The position numbers and the translations under genes are program-made. The notes under the pieces were generated by a model. That model had not been told where the DNA came from and did not search any database. It worked only from the letters and a program-made list of their open reading frames with translations. Below, piece after piece: positions 34,301-47,056 of a stretch of DNA of 64,000 nt. This DNA comes from Warburgia ugandensis (taxonomy: Eukaryota; Streptophyta; Magnoliopsida; Canellales; Canellaceae), in NCBI GenBank assembly GCA_035236585.1, contig CP141134.1, positions 21,816,414 through 21,880,413 on the forward strand, given 5' to 3'. Position 1 is the stretch's first letter. Each line of letters begins with the position of its first letter.

Positions 34301-35892
34301 TCACCATGAATTGAAGGCTATGGTATTTACTTTATTTTTACCATTTTTCATTCAAATTAAATTACAGAAAAATAAAAATTATACTAAACCATAATAAATA
34401 TGTATGGGAAGTAGTTCCACTAACCTGATTGGAGAAAAAACATATATTTGATGCTCAATTTGAGAGAATTACCGGTTGATGATAATATAGCCCGATTGTC
34501 CCCGTTTTTGTGATTTTCTGTTGTTGGAACCGTTGGATCTTGAAATTGATTTGGGGCTTTTGTATATACTGTTGTATAAGAGTTTATGGACGGTGAAATT
34601 TATCAGAAAAGAACATCAAATTATTTGAATGAGCTGAAAGCACAAATGTTAAGGATTAAGGAGTGATTATAGAAATTTATAGTATGAAAGTAACGACTTT
34701 CTTTAGGAAAAGAAAATGGAAAGATCAATGTAAGGATGCATTGAACATAAAAGAGTTTATTTAGAAAATTTATTACCCTTGTTCTTCATAAGGATGCATT
34801 GAACATAAATGATATTGAGGAAATTAAGTATCCTTTTTCTCTATAAGGATGAACATTTTCAAAATTTATTATTATTATTTGAGAATTGGAAATACAACAT
34901 CTAAGTATAGAATCAAAACAAAATTTAAGTGCTATGAGTTGGATAAATGATGTTCATAAAGTTGAGGAGAATGAAATATATTAGATGAAGTAATAATGAT
35001 ATATGGAAATGGATGTAAAGAGACCAAAAGAATTCATGGAATATATGTGTTGCAAGTGTACATTTTGATTAAAGAAATCAAGTTTTAAAGTTATATAATT
35101 TTAATAGATTTCAAGAAATCAAGAGCATTCATGGGATATATGTTAGATGCTTACAAAACTTGCCAATCATCTTGTTACATGTTGATTGAAGAAAGAAAAG
35201 TTTAGGGTTATAAAAATTTTAAGGATAGCATGGAAATTAACCCCAACAAAGGAGGAATGTGAAATCAATATATGAAATGACAATGACAATTATAGAAATA
35301 TATCTCTTACTAATTTTATAACATAAGGACATTTAGTACAATCTTGCAATGAATTACATAAATCCTAAATGAGTTAATGATAAATTATGAAGTTTGTAAA
35401 GACTTGAGAAGGGATGAATTCAAAATCAATAAGAACTCTTTTAATTAGAATTATCAAGAATATTGGAAATAAAGAGTTAGTATGAAAGCTATATCAAAAC
35501 TTTATATGTTGAAATAGAATGAGAGTGAGCAATAGAAGATAGAATGGAAAATTTTCAAGTATGGAAAGATTGATGAAAGTAAGGAGTAGAAATTTAGCCA
35601 AGTAGAAGGTTTGAAACCAAAGGATAACTCTGATAAAGAGTTATTAATCCTTTTGGGAAAGTCTAGTAAAACTCAACTTAATTGAATGATGCATAAGTAA
35701 GGTTAGACAGGTGTGACCATTTTAATAGTAATCAATCATATGATTTATACCTTTGAGAAGAAGGTAGATTGAAAAAGGAATAAAAGGAAAGAGGATTTCC
35801 TTAAGTGGCAAGGCCACATGTGTAAGGCTATGAAAGAATTGTGAAAACTCCTAAGTGAGTTGATATGCAAATTTCGAGGATGAAATTATTAT

Positions 35893-35903
35893 AAGGGGGG
35901 AAG
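35893..35903 (+). other. Polypurine tract before a plus-strand U3
   Basis: AAGGGGGGAAG lies just before TGTAATGACCCC. It is preceded by TTTCGAGGATGAAATT, the conserved end of plant gypsy interiors. This fixes plus-strand orientation for this segment. Confidence 0.75.
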
Positions 35904-35905
35904 AT

Positions 35906-36738
35906 TGTAATGACCCCGAATTTTTGTAACTTATTAAGGCAAATTCATAAAGTTAGATTTTTTAGAAATTCTGGGCTGGAATATTAGGTTATTGAAAATT
36001 CTCTTTTTATGGAGATTATATCATGAATTAAAACATATAAATTATGGATGTACTCGGAAAATTGATCGAAACAACATTAAGTACATTCAATTCTGAGTTA
36101 AAATGAAAATTCCTTAATTTTCTCCATTTGGGGGTAAAATGGTAATTTTACCCATATTCCATATCCAAGAGATAAGACCTCAATATTCATGAAGTACTTA
36201 GAAATACAATTCCAATGCCACTAAGTACGCTCGATTCCGAGTTCGGACAAATATTGCTTATTATTCTCCAATTTTTGAGTTCAAAGGGCAAAATCGTCTT
36301 TTCACATAAAAGTGGGGCCCACAAAGTGGGCCAACGTTTTAAAAGCAACAATAATTACTTAGTGCATTATTGCTGGTAGTGGAGAATGTAGTGGAGATTG
36401 TAGTGGAGAATGGAGAATGCATTTGTAATAAAAAATTCTAAAGTAATAAAATATCTTAGCAAAAGAAATGATAAAAAATTCAAATTTGGCTATAAATATG
36501 TCCCAAAAATTTCCAAAAATTTTCACAACCTAAATCACGAAATTTCCAAATCTTTCCTAGAGTTTCAGCTCCAAATTCTCATTCATCCCTCCCCAATCTC
36601 TATTTTTCTTATTTCTCTCTCCTCTTTATAAGTGGAACAAGAGAATTTTCAATAACCTAATATTCCAGCCCATAATTTCTAAAAAATAAAAATTTATGAA
36701 TTTGCCTTAATAAGTTACAAAAATTCGGGGTCATTACA
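35906..36738. repeat. U3-derived segment with 98-bp terminal inverted repeats
   Basis: 35906-36003 and 36641-36738 are inverted copies with only about five differences. Between them lie conserved U3 blocks (AGTGGGGCCCACAAAGTGGG near 36311) and a TATA box TATAAATA at 36491-36498. The start TGTAATGACC and end GGTCATTACA resemble LTR termini. Confidence 0.8.
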
Positions 36739-36743
36739 GTAGC

Positions 36744-38637
36744 ACGCCCCTTATTGGGGGTTTGGGAGCAAAGCCCCTGAAAGATCCACAAAAAGATCAT
36801 ATCTTATTGTGTTGTAGCAATTTTAAAAATTATCTTAAGGCAAGCAAATGGAAGCATCAAAGGTGACTAAGATGAGACCTTGTAAAAAGCCATGCAATTC
36901 CACCACTTTGCATGAGAATCTGAGCCATGCATGAGGTTTCCTAGTGTAACAAGGAAACCTAGTGAAGCCAAGTCATCCAAGTTTTGAAGCCAAGGGACTT
37001 AGCCAATCAAGCTACTCAAGCCCCCAAGGAATGAGCTATCAAAGTAAGCCATCAAGCCACATAGAGCCATGTGTGGGGTCACATGATTAGATAAAATTTT
37101 CAAACAATTATTTATGAAAAAAAAATGATTTTTCAAAGAATAATTAGAAGGTTTTGAGGGAAACTTGTAATTGGTAAGATGATCATGCATAGGTGGACCA
37201 ATCAAGAGATAAAACTCACATTCTAAATTCATTTCCCATACTTTTTCATCAACCAACCTAGGTATTCCTCGATTTTTACTTAAAGAAGGAGACACTCTCT
37301 TTAAAAAGTGATGCCTCCCACCTTGCCTAGTTTTCTTGATTAGTTGGAAATCCTAGTTGCAACTTCTAATTCTACTCACACTCAACCACCTCAAAATCCT
37401 AACTAATTCCCCATCTTTCCTAACTTTTTTCTTTTCTCTTTTCTCTCTCTTTCCTAACTAACAAACACCACATAATTAGAAGGGGAGAAGCTCCATGCCA
37501 CCTTCCAAAAAAGTGGCACCTTTCCCCCTTCTAATTACACAATACCACCTCATCCACCTCACTTGCTAAACTTCTATCTCCATCAAACTTTCTTACCTAG
37601 ATTTAAGTGTAACTTTCATTCATAGGATAGCTTCCCATCAAACTGGAAACAAAAAATTCTATACAACCACCAAGGGTTTCCACATGAAATTCAAGTAGAG
37701 GGTTTGTTAAAATCCTTGAAAGAGGCACATTACATTGGAGATCTTTGGAGCTTTGGACATTTGCTTTCTTTTGGATGTTCTTCTTTGCATTCTTTAACTA
37801 TTTTTTCTTTACTTTTGCACTTCAATTCTAGGTTAGTTTCTTCCTTTCATTGTTAAGTAAGTTGTTCATGTTTATTTCTTTAATTACATATGTATAGAAC
37901 TCACTTACTTTTTCCTTGAATCTTTGCTTCCATCTCTTTAGTTTTTTTTACTCAATATTTTATGATCCAAGTTACTTCTTTTCTAGTAGTGACAGCCAAG
38001 AGAAAAAGTAGCTTGAATCTCTTGTTTCCCCTATATTTTTTAGTTGATTTTTTTAGGTCTAGTGTTAGTTTGGGATGTCTTTTTCATTGATTCATTCCCA
38101 TCCTTCAACTCTCTCTTCTCTTGATTTCTTGTTGGGTTCACTTGCTCATTATCTAAGTTTAGTTTAAGGTTGTTAGAGAATGCATAATATTTGAATTGAA
38201 TAAAGTTACAAGCATTGAAAAAGAGCCAATTTCCATATTTTGTATACATGTTCATGCACACCATTATTTTGAATCGAGTTACAAGCATTGAAAAAGTGCC
38301 AATTTCCATATTTTGTATACATGTTCATGAACACCATTATTTGATGTATTTTTTCCTTCAATCAATAAAGTTGTTTGAAGATCATTGTTGCTACTTGATT
38401 CTAATAGTAAAGTACTTTAATTCTTAAGTGTTATCTTACATAAAAAGTTCTTGTTAAGTTGATTTCCATGCCTTGCTAGAATTGAGTTTTTTTATCACCT
38501 AAATTATGGAATTTTTCTATTCAATGTTCATGTTTAATTTCAAGCAATCTACACATCTTATTTGCTTGATTCCTTAGGAACCTATTTAGCTTTTTAGCTT
38601 TTTTAGTTAGTGTCTTGATTATATTGTGTGTTGGTTG
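36744..38637. other. AT-rich repeat DNA, right half of the retroelement target
   Basis: Non-coding. About 36744-37500 is homologous in inverted orientation to about 41000-40290. A 60-bp unit containing TTACAAGCATTGAAAAAG is repeated at about 38208 and 38279. It probably belongs to an old LTR element, but I cannot assign a family. Confidence 0.5.
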
Positions 38638-40205
38638 GTGTAGCTTTAAAATTACTCGCAAGTGCACAAATCAATGTAGTATTTTTATGCAAGCGAAGTA
38701 GATCCCATGAGGAATCTCACAGATTTCAATGGATTGGATTCTATTTAATCAATTAACTTCAGCCAAAGAGACAGAGACATGCATGGAATTAGAAACTAAA
38801 CTTAAAAAAAACTTACTAAAACCTAAAGCTAAGAAATAAAGATGGAAACTTACCTAAATGATATGCAAGCAACTAAAGGAAACTAATGTTAAATTAAAAT
38901 GAATCAAATTAAGAAACTTAGACTAAAAGAAACTACTAAAAATGATACTTTCATAAGCTATCACTTTCCTAAACTAGAATTAGAAACTTTCTAAAACTAA
39001 ATTAGAATTTTTTTTAAAACTAAACTAACACACAAAAACAAGTAAACAATGAAATCTAACTAACTTTAAAAACAAATAAGCAACATGCATGTGAATGGAA
39101 ACTGACATTAAAAAGACTTCCTAAAGTTAATGCTTTCTAAATCCTAAAACTTCCTAAAGATGGAACTTCCTAAAATTCAAGAAGGAAACTTTATAAACCT
39201 AAAAAAACATTAGAACAATGAAATTAACTACTACTAAACAAGATCTCATGACCAAATTAACTAAATATTAAAGATGGAAAGGGACTTAGTACCATATGCA
39301 TGGTTCTAGGACCCAAAAATGTGGCTCAATTTGTTGTATCTAAAGTGACTGATCATGCAAACTAACTATGAGATCTAATGAAAAACATGAAAATCCAAAT
39401 GGGTACTTAAGGATTCAAGCAAAAACAATGTTTAAGTGGTTGGAATTAAGGCACAAAGTTAAGGAAAAAATAATTTTCAGATTTTGGTACTTAAGAACAT
39501 TCAACAACTCTAGCATTAGAAAGCTATTGAAACTACAACTTTCATGTAAGGAAACAACATAGATCTCAAGTATTTCAATGAAATAAACAATTCATAACAA
39601 GAATTTTCATAGAAATTTATTGAATCACATCCAAATTACATAAAAAACTAGACGCATAGTACATGTTCTCTTACAGGAAATTGCTGCTAATTCCTAAGTA
39701 TGAAATCCTATCTTAACAAGAACAATAATGCAATATAATTCTCACAAATTAAAGTATGATAACATGCAAAGAAAACCTATGAAGGAATTCAAGAGAAAAG
39801 AAAGCTAAATGGTGAACTAAGGAAAAACTGCTTAAAAATAAGGGAAAAAGAGGGTAGGAAATGTGGAATTCTACTGGGGAAATTAAGGATCAAGACAAGT
39901 AAACTACTAACCTGAATTGGAGAGTAACTAACTAAGAAAATAATTAGAAAACCAAAGGAAGAAAAGCACCAAAGAATTTCCAAAGTTCAACAACAAATAA
40001 CACCAAAAGAGTGCTTGATTTCAAAGTGTCTCACCCACCTCTACTTGAAAAATTCGTATGAACGATGGGGTATATATCGATGAGGAGGTTCCTAACCTAG
40101 GAAAGGGTAAATCTATGAGGAAAGTGGCTCTAGGGTTAGGATATTGAATGAGAAAGGTTTTGGTGGAGAAAATTTTGGTACGAATGATGTCATAAAGATG
40201 ACATA

Positions 40206-40278
<73 letters not shown>

Positions 40279-41938
40279 TGAGTTGGCTGGCTTCTAAATT
40301 AGAAAGGGGGGAGGCATCCTTTTTCGTGGAGGGAAAGTGGCCTTTGACCCTCCTAATTGAGTGAAGTTTGAATGTAGAAAATGGATAAAATGTGGGGAGA
40401 AAATAAGTATAGAAATTTTAGGGTTAAACCTAGGGTTTGATGTGCTTGAATGGACTTAGATCTCTGGTTTCCTAATTAGGAAACCACTTGATTTAGCCAA
40501 CTAAGTAAGGAGGGGGAGGGGGGGCATCCTTGTCTTGGATGGTTTCTCCCTCCTTCACTTAAAAATGTGAACCCTAGTAGGATGGGTGGATTAGGGTTAG
40601 AAAATGGATTATGAGTGTGGGTTTTTTCTCTCTTTATAGGTCTCTTAATGTATGATCATCTTACTTTTATGGGTCTCTTAATGCATGATCATCTTACCTT
40701 TTACATTAATCCCTCAAAATCCCTTAAAAAATACATTTTCAACATAGAAAAGGTGTTTGAATTGATGCTCCAATTGTGTGGCTCCATTTGGCACTCCTCC
40801 TTCGCTTGATGGATCACTTTGATGGCTCATTCCTTGGTGGCTTAAGCAGCTCTTATGGCTTATCACTGATTTTCCTAGTTTTAATGGCTAAGTGGCTTAA
40901 ATGGCTCCTTTGCAAAGGTGGTGAAAATACATGGATATTTATATAGATCAATTTAATCACCTTTGCTTTCTTTCAATTTCTTTTAGGGGCTCTGTCCCCA
41001 CATCCTCGAGAAGGGGTGCACCAACCCCAACCCCATCAAGCTAATTGCGTAACTCGACCTATGAAAAACTCTATGAAGGGCAATATAGGCCATTGAATCA
41101 TCTTCTCACTTCCTAAGAAAAGAGAAAAAACAAATTAAATCATATAAAATTATGATGATTCACATACTTACTTTGGATTAGCTTCTGAACCTACAAAATA
41201 TCAAACTTTTGAATAATTAGGTTAGAAATGCACGTGTTACAAAATTTTGGCCAAAAATCCTAATTTAATACTATAAGTTATAACACATGGGCAACTAATT
41301 GGGTAATTTTTATATGAAATTGAATACTTATCATTAGTAAGCTTTTGATTTAAGAATTTTATCCATTTTCCAACCCATGAACCATGCACACAACACCCAG
41401 GTTCATGTGCATGATGATTGGGTGAATTCTCTTTTAAGATTTGCTTGTTTGCTTATTTAATCTTTATTTAGAATTAGTTAGTTAGTTAGTTGTTTGCATT
41501 TTAAGTTATTTAAAAGTTTGCTAATTCAGTTTTAGAAAATTTTATTTTTAGTAAGTTTCTAGTTTTAGTTTAGAAAAGTGTTAACTTAGAAAAGTTTTAT
41601 TTTTAGCAAGTTTCCTTAGTTTAAGTTTCCTAAATATATTCATTCTAGTTTTGAATTAATTTCTTTTATTGAATGCATGTTAGTTAGGAATGTGTTTAAT
41701 TTCATTGAATATCTTTATTTTTAGAAAGTTTCCTTTAGTTGTAGTTTCTAATTTAGTGCATGTTTCCCATGTTGTTTAAATTCCTAATTTAGTCAAAAGC
41801 CTCTTTCTTTGGCTAAGATAAACTTAAATAAGATCCAATCAATTGAAAATTTCATGAGATTCCTCAGGGTATCAACTTCTCTAGCATGCAATTACTACTT
41901 TGACTCATTCTCTTATGAGTAATTTTAAAGCTATAACA
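38638..41938. repeat. Large imperfect inverted repeat (arms about 38638-39060 and 41460-41938)
   Basis: The left end TGTAGCTTTAAAATTACTC is mirrored by GAGTAATTTTAAAGCTATA at the right end. The arms continue with matching AT-rich blocks (for example GCCAAAGAGAC on the left and the inverse of GCCAAAGAAAGAGG on the right). The centre is non-coding and holds a (GA)n tract. It could be two LTRs of one family in opposite orientation or a large foldback element. No clear target duplication was found. Confidence 0.5.
40208..40274. repeat. (GA)n microsatellite
   Basis: An uninterrupted run of about 33 GA units inside the inverted-repeat region. Confidence 0.95.
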
Positions 41939-42145
41939 GTCCAAATTTGTTAAGCATATGCTTTATTCACTTCTTTTAAAATAGTAGTTATAAAACCAAT
42001 GCATTGCACAAAGAATTAATTGCCAACATTAAGATTTTAAAGGGATATGAACATGATACAAAATGAATTCTATATGCAATATAGTCTTAATACATTAAAC
42101 ATACTTGGTTATGATCAACTTATTGTGATTTATTTTACAAGAAGG

Positions 42146-44892
42146 TCACCATCATCAAGACCTTATCCCAATAAAGGGTCGGCCACATGAATCTTGTTCC
42201 TCCATTCCCCTTTATTAAGTATCATGGCTTCACTTAGTCCCAAAGTTTCTAAATCTTTTCTCACCACTTCTATCCACATTCGTTTAAGCCTTCTCCTTGC
42301 CCTTTTAGAACCTTTGACTTGTATTGCCTCACTCCTTCTAACCAATGTCATTTTTTATCTTTATTGGACATGTCCAAGCCATCTAAGTCTAATCTCCCTC
42401 ATCTTGTTACTTATTGGTACTACTCTTGAGTTTCCTTTAAAATTTGCATTCCTAATTGTATCCTTTCTTGTCTTGCCACTCATCCATCTCAACATTCTCA
42501 TTTTGACTATGCTCATCCTATGAACATGATGTTCCTTAGCTGCTCAACACTCTGATCCATAGAACATGGCTAGCCTTGTAGCCATCCTATATCATTTTTC
42601 TTTTAGTTTGAGTGGCAACCACTCATCACACAAAACTACATATGCACATATCCATTTGTTCCAACCCACTTGGATTCTCTGAGTAACCTCCCTCTCAATC
42701 TCTCCACTCTCATGAATCATCGATCCTAAGTACCGAAAGTGGGCTATTATGGGGACTACTTGGTTATCAATCTTATCAATTAAACTATATCATTTGCAAA
42801 TAGCATGCATCATGGAATCTCCTCATGCAAATGTTTTCTTAACTCATCCATAACCAACATGAAAATGTACATGCTTAATGCTGATCCTTGGTTCAATCCT
42901 ATAATGATAGAAAAATCACCAATCTCTCCACTAGTGGTCTTAACATTTGTTACCGCTCCCTCATACATATCTTAAATTATGTCTATACACCCCTGCGAAA
43001 CCCCTTTCATGCCCAACACCCTTCATATTAACTCTTTAGGGACCCTATCATAAGCTTTCTCTAAATCAATAAAGACCATGTGGAGGTTCTACCTCCTCTC
43101 TCTATATTCTATCCATTGTCTTAGCAAGAAAATAGTTTTCATGGTAGACTTCCTAGGCATGAAACTAAAATGGTTCTCTGATACACTTGTCTCACCCCAT
43201 AAGCTCTTCTCAATCACTCTTTCAACAAGTTTCATAGTATGGCTCATTAGTTTGATCCCCTGATAATTAATGCAGCTCTCCATATCTCCTTTATTCTTAT
43301 AAATTAGTACAATAGAGCTCTTCCTCCATTCATCCAACATTTTCTTTGATTTTATAATCTTGTTAAACAACTTTGTCAACCAAACTACTCATGTATCTCC
43401 CATATGCTTTCAAACCTTTATTGATATACTATTAGGCCTTAGGGCCTTTCTTGATTTCATCTTTTTCAAGGCCTCCTTCACTTTAGGTATGCTAATCCTA
43501 CAATCACATTTGTAATGTCCAATGTTATTTATGCTTACAGTACTTTCAATCCCTATATTCTTAGGGCAATTGTCATTTAGCAATTTTTGAATGTATCTTT
43601 CCCACCTATGTTTGATCTCATCATCTTTGACTAGTATCCTTTGATTATCACTTCTATGCACTTAACATGGTCTAAGTCCTTACCCTTCTGTTCTCTTATT
43701 TTTGCAAGTTTAAACACATCTTTTCACCTTCTCTTGATCCTAGTCTATTATAAAGATCACCATATGCCTTGAGTTTAACCTCACTTACTATTCTCTTATC
43801 GACCTTTTTAGCATTCTTGTATTGTGCATAGTTTTCATTATTTCTAGTCTTTTGTCATGCTTCAAAACACACACATTTTTCTTTAATAACTTTTAGCACT
43901 GTTTCACTCCACCACCAAGTTTCCTTTACTAATTACCTTTTACCTTTAAATACTCCTAAGAAATCGTTTGCCACTTTCTTAATGGACTCAGCCATATTAA
44001 TCCACATGGTGTGTACTTCTGTTTCATTATTCCATTTTCCTTCTACCATCAACTTATTTGTGAGTGAGGTTGTTTTCTTCTCTTTTAAGTTTCATGACTT
44101 AGTTTTTAGATACCTATTAAGTTCATTTCCTTTCTTCCATATTTTAATGTAGATATTTATAACCATTAATCCACATGGTGTGTACTTGTTTCATTGTTCC
44201 ATTTTCCTTCTCCCATCAACTTTTTTGTGAGTGAGGTTATTTTCTTCTCTTTTAAGTTTCATGACTTAGTTTTTGGATACCTATTAAGTTCATTTCCTTT
44301 CTTCCATATTTTAATGTAGATATTTATAACCATTAACCTATGTTGTGAGGTTTAACTCTCACCAGGTATCACCTTACAATCCTTACACATTGATCTTTAG
44401 GTATTTCTAAATAAAAAAATGTCTATTTGGCTTTTGTGGAGTCCACTTTAAAAGGTTATTAAGTATTCATCCCTCTTGTTAAAGAATGTGTTTGTAAGGG
44501 CCAGGTTACACACCAAAGCAAAATCAAGGATATTTCCTCCCATCACATTTCATTATCTGATATCATACCCTCCATGTACCTTATTATATCCTTCCTTTTC
44601 TTTTTCTACATGGCCATTTAAGTATGTTCCTATAAATATCCCCTCTATGTTGGGAATTTCTTGCATGACTCCCACCATATCTTCCCAAAACTATCTCTTG
44701 ATTATATCTTTTAACGCTACTTGTGGTGCATTTGCACTTATAACATTTATGATCTTCTCCCTAGAACAAGTTTTATTAGTATAACTAATATTGCTAGTTC
44801 TTTTAATGTTTACAACTTTATCCTTTAATTTTTTATCCACCATTATCCCTACGCCATTTATGTTATCATTCTTTCGTACATAGTAGAGCTCA
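42146..44892 (-). mobile_element. RTE-type LINE with endonuclease and reverse transcriptase remnants
   Basis: This is the longest LINE copy. On the minus strand, 44900-44691 encodes an APE-type endonuclease fragment (NGVGIMVDKKLKDKVVNIKR, IINVISANAPQV). 43661-43410 is the linker before the RT. 43379-43089 is the RT (MTKLFNKIIKSKKMLDEWRK, FMPRKSTMKTIFLLRQWIEY). 42351-42163 is the C-terminus (RIWIEVVRKDLETLG-like, HVADPLLG). Stops break the frames. The 5' part of the endonuclease is missing where LTR sequence begins at 44893. Confidence 0.9.
43996..44332. repeat. Tandem duplication of about 168 bp within the LINE
   Basis: 43996-44164 and 44165-44332 share almost every base, from ATTAATCCACATGGTGTG to ATATTTATAACC, with a few substitutions and small indels. 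Other LINE copies here do not reach this region. Confidence 0.88.
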
Positions 44893-45489
44893 TGTGACAT
44901 CCTGGGTTTTTATAACACTTCTACACAATTTTTTTTTACAATTGTGGGGCCTGAGTTTGGAAAACTATTTATAAAACAAACAAAAAAAAACAAGTTTCAT
45001 TTAAAGAATTTTAAAAATCTTGAGTGTCATTTTTCTTTTCTAAAAATTAGGATTTTTAGAGAAATGAGTGCTACATTTCTACCAAAAATCCAAAAATTTC
45101 TCTGTTTTTAGGACTTATGCATTTTATGCATGTGAGTGTGATGTCCCTGATAAACATAATTTAAGACAAATAATAATAAAGGAGACTCTGTCTCCATCCA
45201 TCCACATGAAAACATAATTTAAATATGTATAGTTTTAAAAATTAAGTTTTTAACTGAACAAAAGAACAATTCATGACCAGGATCAATCTAGTCACAGCCA
45301 CACCACCCTAACTTCAATTTACATGTCTATATGTCCATAAAGAAAAGTCATATTACATATTAAGTCAAAGCATTACATCAGTTCACAAGATCATCAACTA
45401 CATTGCAAACCTGTTTAATATACTTTTTATGCCCTTCTCTTGATATCTCTAGCACAATCTTCTGCTCCTCTATCTAATTTCTTCAAACT

Positions 45490-45520
45490 TGAGACATTGT
45501 AAACAATATACAATGTCTCA
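45490..45520. other. Conserved LTR stem-loop, copy 2 (compensatory change)
   Basis: TGAGACATTGTA pairs perfectly with TACAATGTCTCA. Compared with 31353 and 50093, one A-T pair is a C-G pair, changed on both sides. Confidence 0.75.
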
Positions 45521-45919
45521 GCAAGCTTACGCTTATGTAGGTAGTTTCATCATTGAAATATGAAGCTTATGTAGTTTCATATCCAAAAGATATATATAAT
45601 CACATGTTATGCAGTTCCGTAAAATATGATGCATAATGCGCAGTATAATAAAACTTTGAAATCTCAATCATGTTTTACAAATCAATGTCATGCCAAAACA
45701 ATTTAAATGATTAGTTTCAATATCCATTCTTATTATTTCAAAGATTATGGTAACCTTTGCGAGGTATTTTACAAGACATGAAAGATCACCACAACTCACG
45801 TCATGCATCATCTCATAAATATACTCATCTAAACTAGATAATGAATCATTATCAAAAATCAATAGACAAAAAGCATTTAAATCATATAATGCTTCAATAT
45901 AATCAATGTGTCTTAATAA

Positions 45920-45920
<1 letters not shown>

Positions 45921-45955
<35 letters not shown>
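45921..45955. repeat. (CA)n microsatellite
   Basis: About 17 CA units. Confidence 0.95.
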
Positions 45956-46868
45956 TACCATCAAAACCTCCTCGAGGTCTCATGAGCGTAGAAACACTCA
46001 TAATCCTGTGTGACTACTTGGGCTTTTATAATACTTTTTAAATATGAAATACATTTACATAGCTAGATCGATCTCTATTGAAAACCATTTTTGAAATTCA
46101 AATAATAGCAGAAGAATATTTTTCTTTCAAATTTATTTTTGAAAACCTCGAGTGTCATTAAGAATTCCAAGTGAAAAGAGTGCTACATTACTACAAAAAA
46201 TCTGGTAGAGTTTCCTTTGTTTTTCAAACTTAAGACATTTAACGTATGTGATGCGATGTACCTGATAAACATTCATTTAAAATTTAAAAATAATTACAGA
46301 CTTCGTCTCCTTTTCAAATAAATTTAACATACAACATTCCCAGGACTCAGTAGACACAACCCAATTATAAATTAAATCACATATAAGATCAAAATATCAC
46401 CTAATAGTCAACATAAATTGAGTTTCTTAATGAAACTCTATATTGCCTCACATTGTATCCTCTTGAAATCATCAAGTGGTTTTCTTAGAATCTTATTCTC
46501 CTTTCTAGTTCTTTCCGAGCTGACCTATAGTAAAAATGATAGGGTGAGTATACAGCATACTAAGTAGATAATCCAATACTAAAAAACTGAAAGCAAGGTA
46601 TACACATACAATGATTTTAAGCAAGGTTTTCCTCATGATAAAATCACATCGCCACAAGCCATCACATGGAATGCATCATAAGCACACATATGTACCTCAA
46701 CTATTTAATCTACCAAATGTATTATATTTCAAATAACCAACTCTTCATGTAAAAACAAATCGTGAATAATAAAATAAATGCCACAAAATATCTTTTGACA
46801 ACACATGTCTAGTAAACAAACCATAAAGGGAAAATCATCAAGTAGCTTTGCACTTATGCAAGGCAATT

Positions 46869-47056
46869 AACCAATAGTCCTTGTGCACACAGCAAGACGG
46901 ACTTAACCAAATGTCCCTTTGCAACGCATGCAGGCAAACTAACCAATGGTCCATTTACAACATATGCAGGCGAAGTAACCAACGATCCATTTACAACATA
47001 TACAGGCAGAGTAACCAATGGTCCCTTTGCAACACATGCAGGTAGACTAACCAATG
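46869..47056. repeat. 36-bp minisatellite, five units plus a partial
   Basis: Units start at 46869, 46905, 46941, 46977, 47013 and 47049, exactly 36 bp apart, each beginning AACCAA or AACCAAT. The spacing keeps reading frames open across the array, which explains a repetitive open frame there; no protein is proposed. Confidence 0.9.

Larger units (their letters stand above)
30941..36738 (-). mobile_element. Rearranged LTR-derived insertion with perfect GTAGC target duplication
   Basis: GTAGC flanks it at 30936-30940 and 36739-36743. The left end is TGTGACGACCCGGG and the right end GGGGTCATTACA. 30941 to about 34590 matches the R-U5 part of the minus-strand LTR at 49716-61183. From about 34600 to 35905 the sequence resembles the 3' end of a gypsy interior on the plus strand, ending in a purine tract. 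A plus-strand U3 follows (35906 on), and 36641-36738 is an inverted copy of the U3 start. It codes for nothing intact. Confidence 0.75.
44893..46008 (-). mobile_element. LTR fragment of the TGTGAC family
   Basis: It starts TGTGACATCCTGGG, the inverted LTR end seen in other copies, and carries the stem-loop at 45490-45520. It holds a (CA)n tract at 45921-45955 and stops where another LTR begins at 46009. It is probably the older LTR into which that element inserted; its other part is not in the window. Confidence 0.6.

Noticed and set aside
44476..44784. Plus-strand open frame of 102 codons
   Set aside because: It is antisense to the LINE endonuclease fragment.
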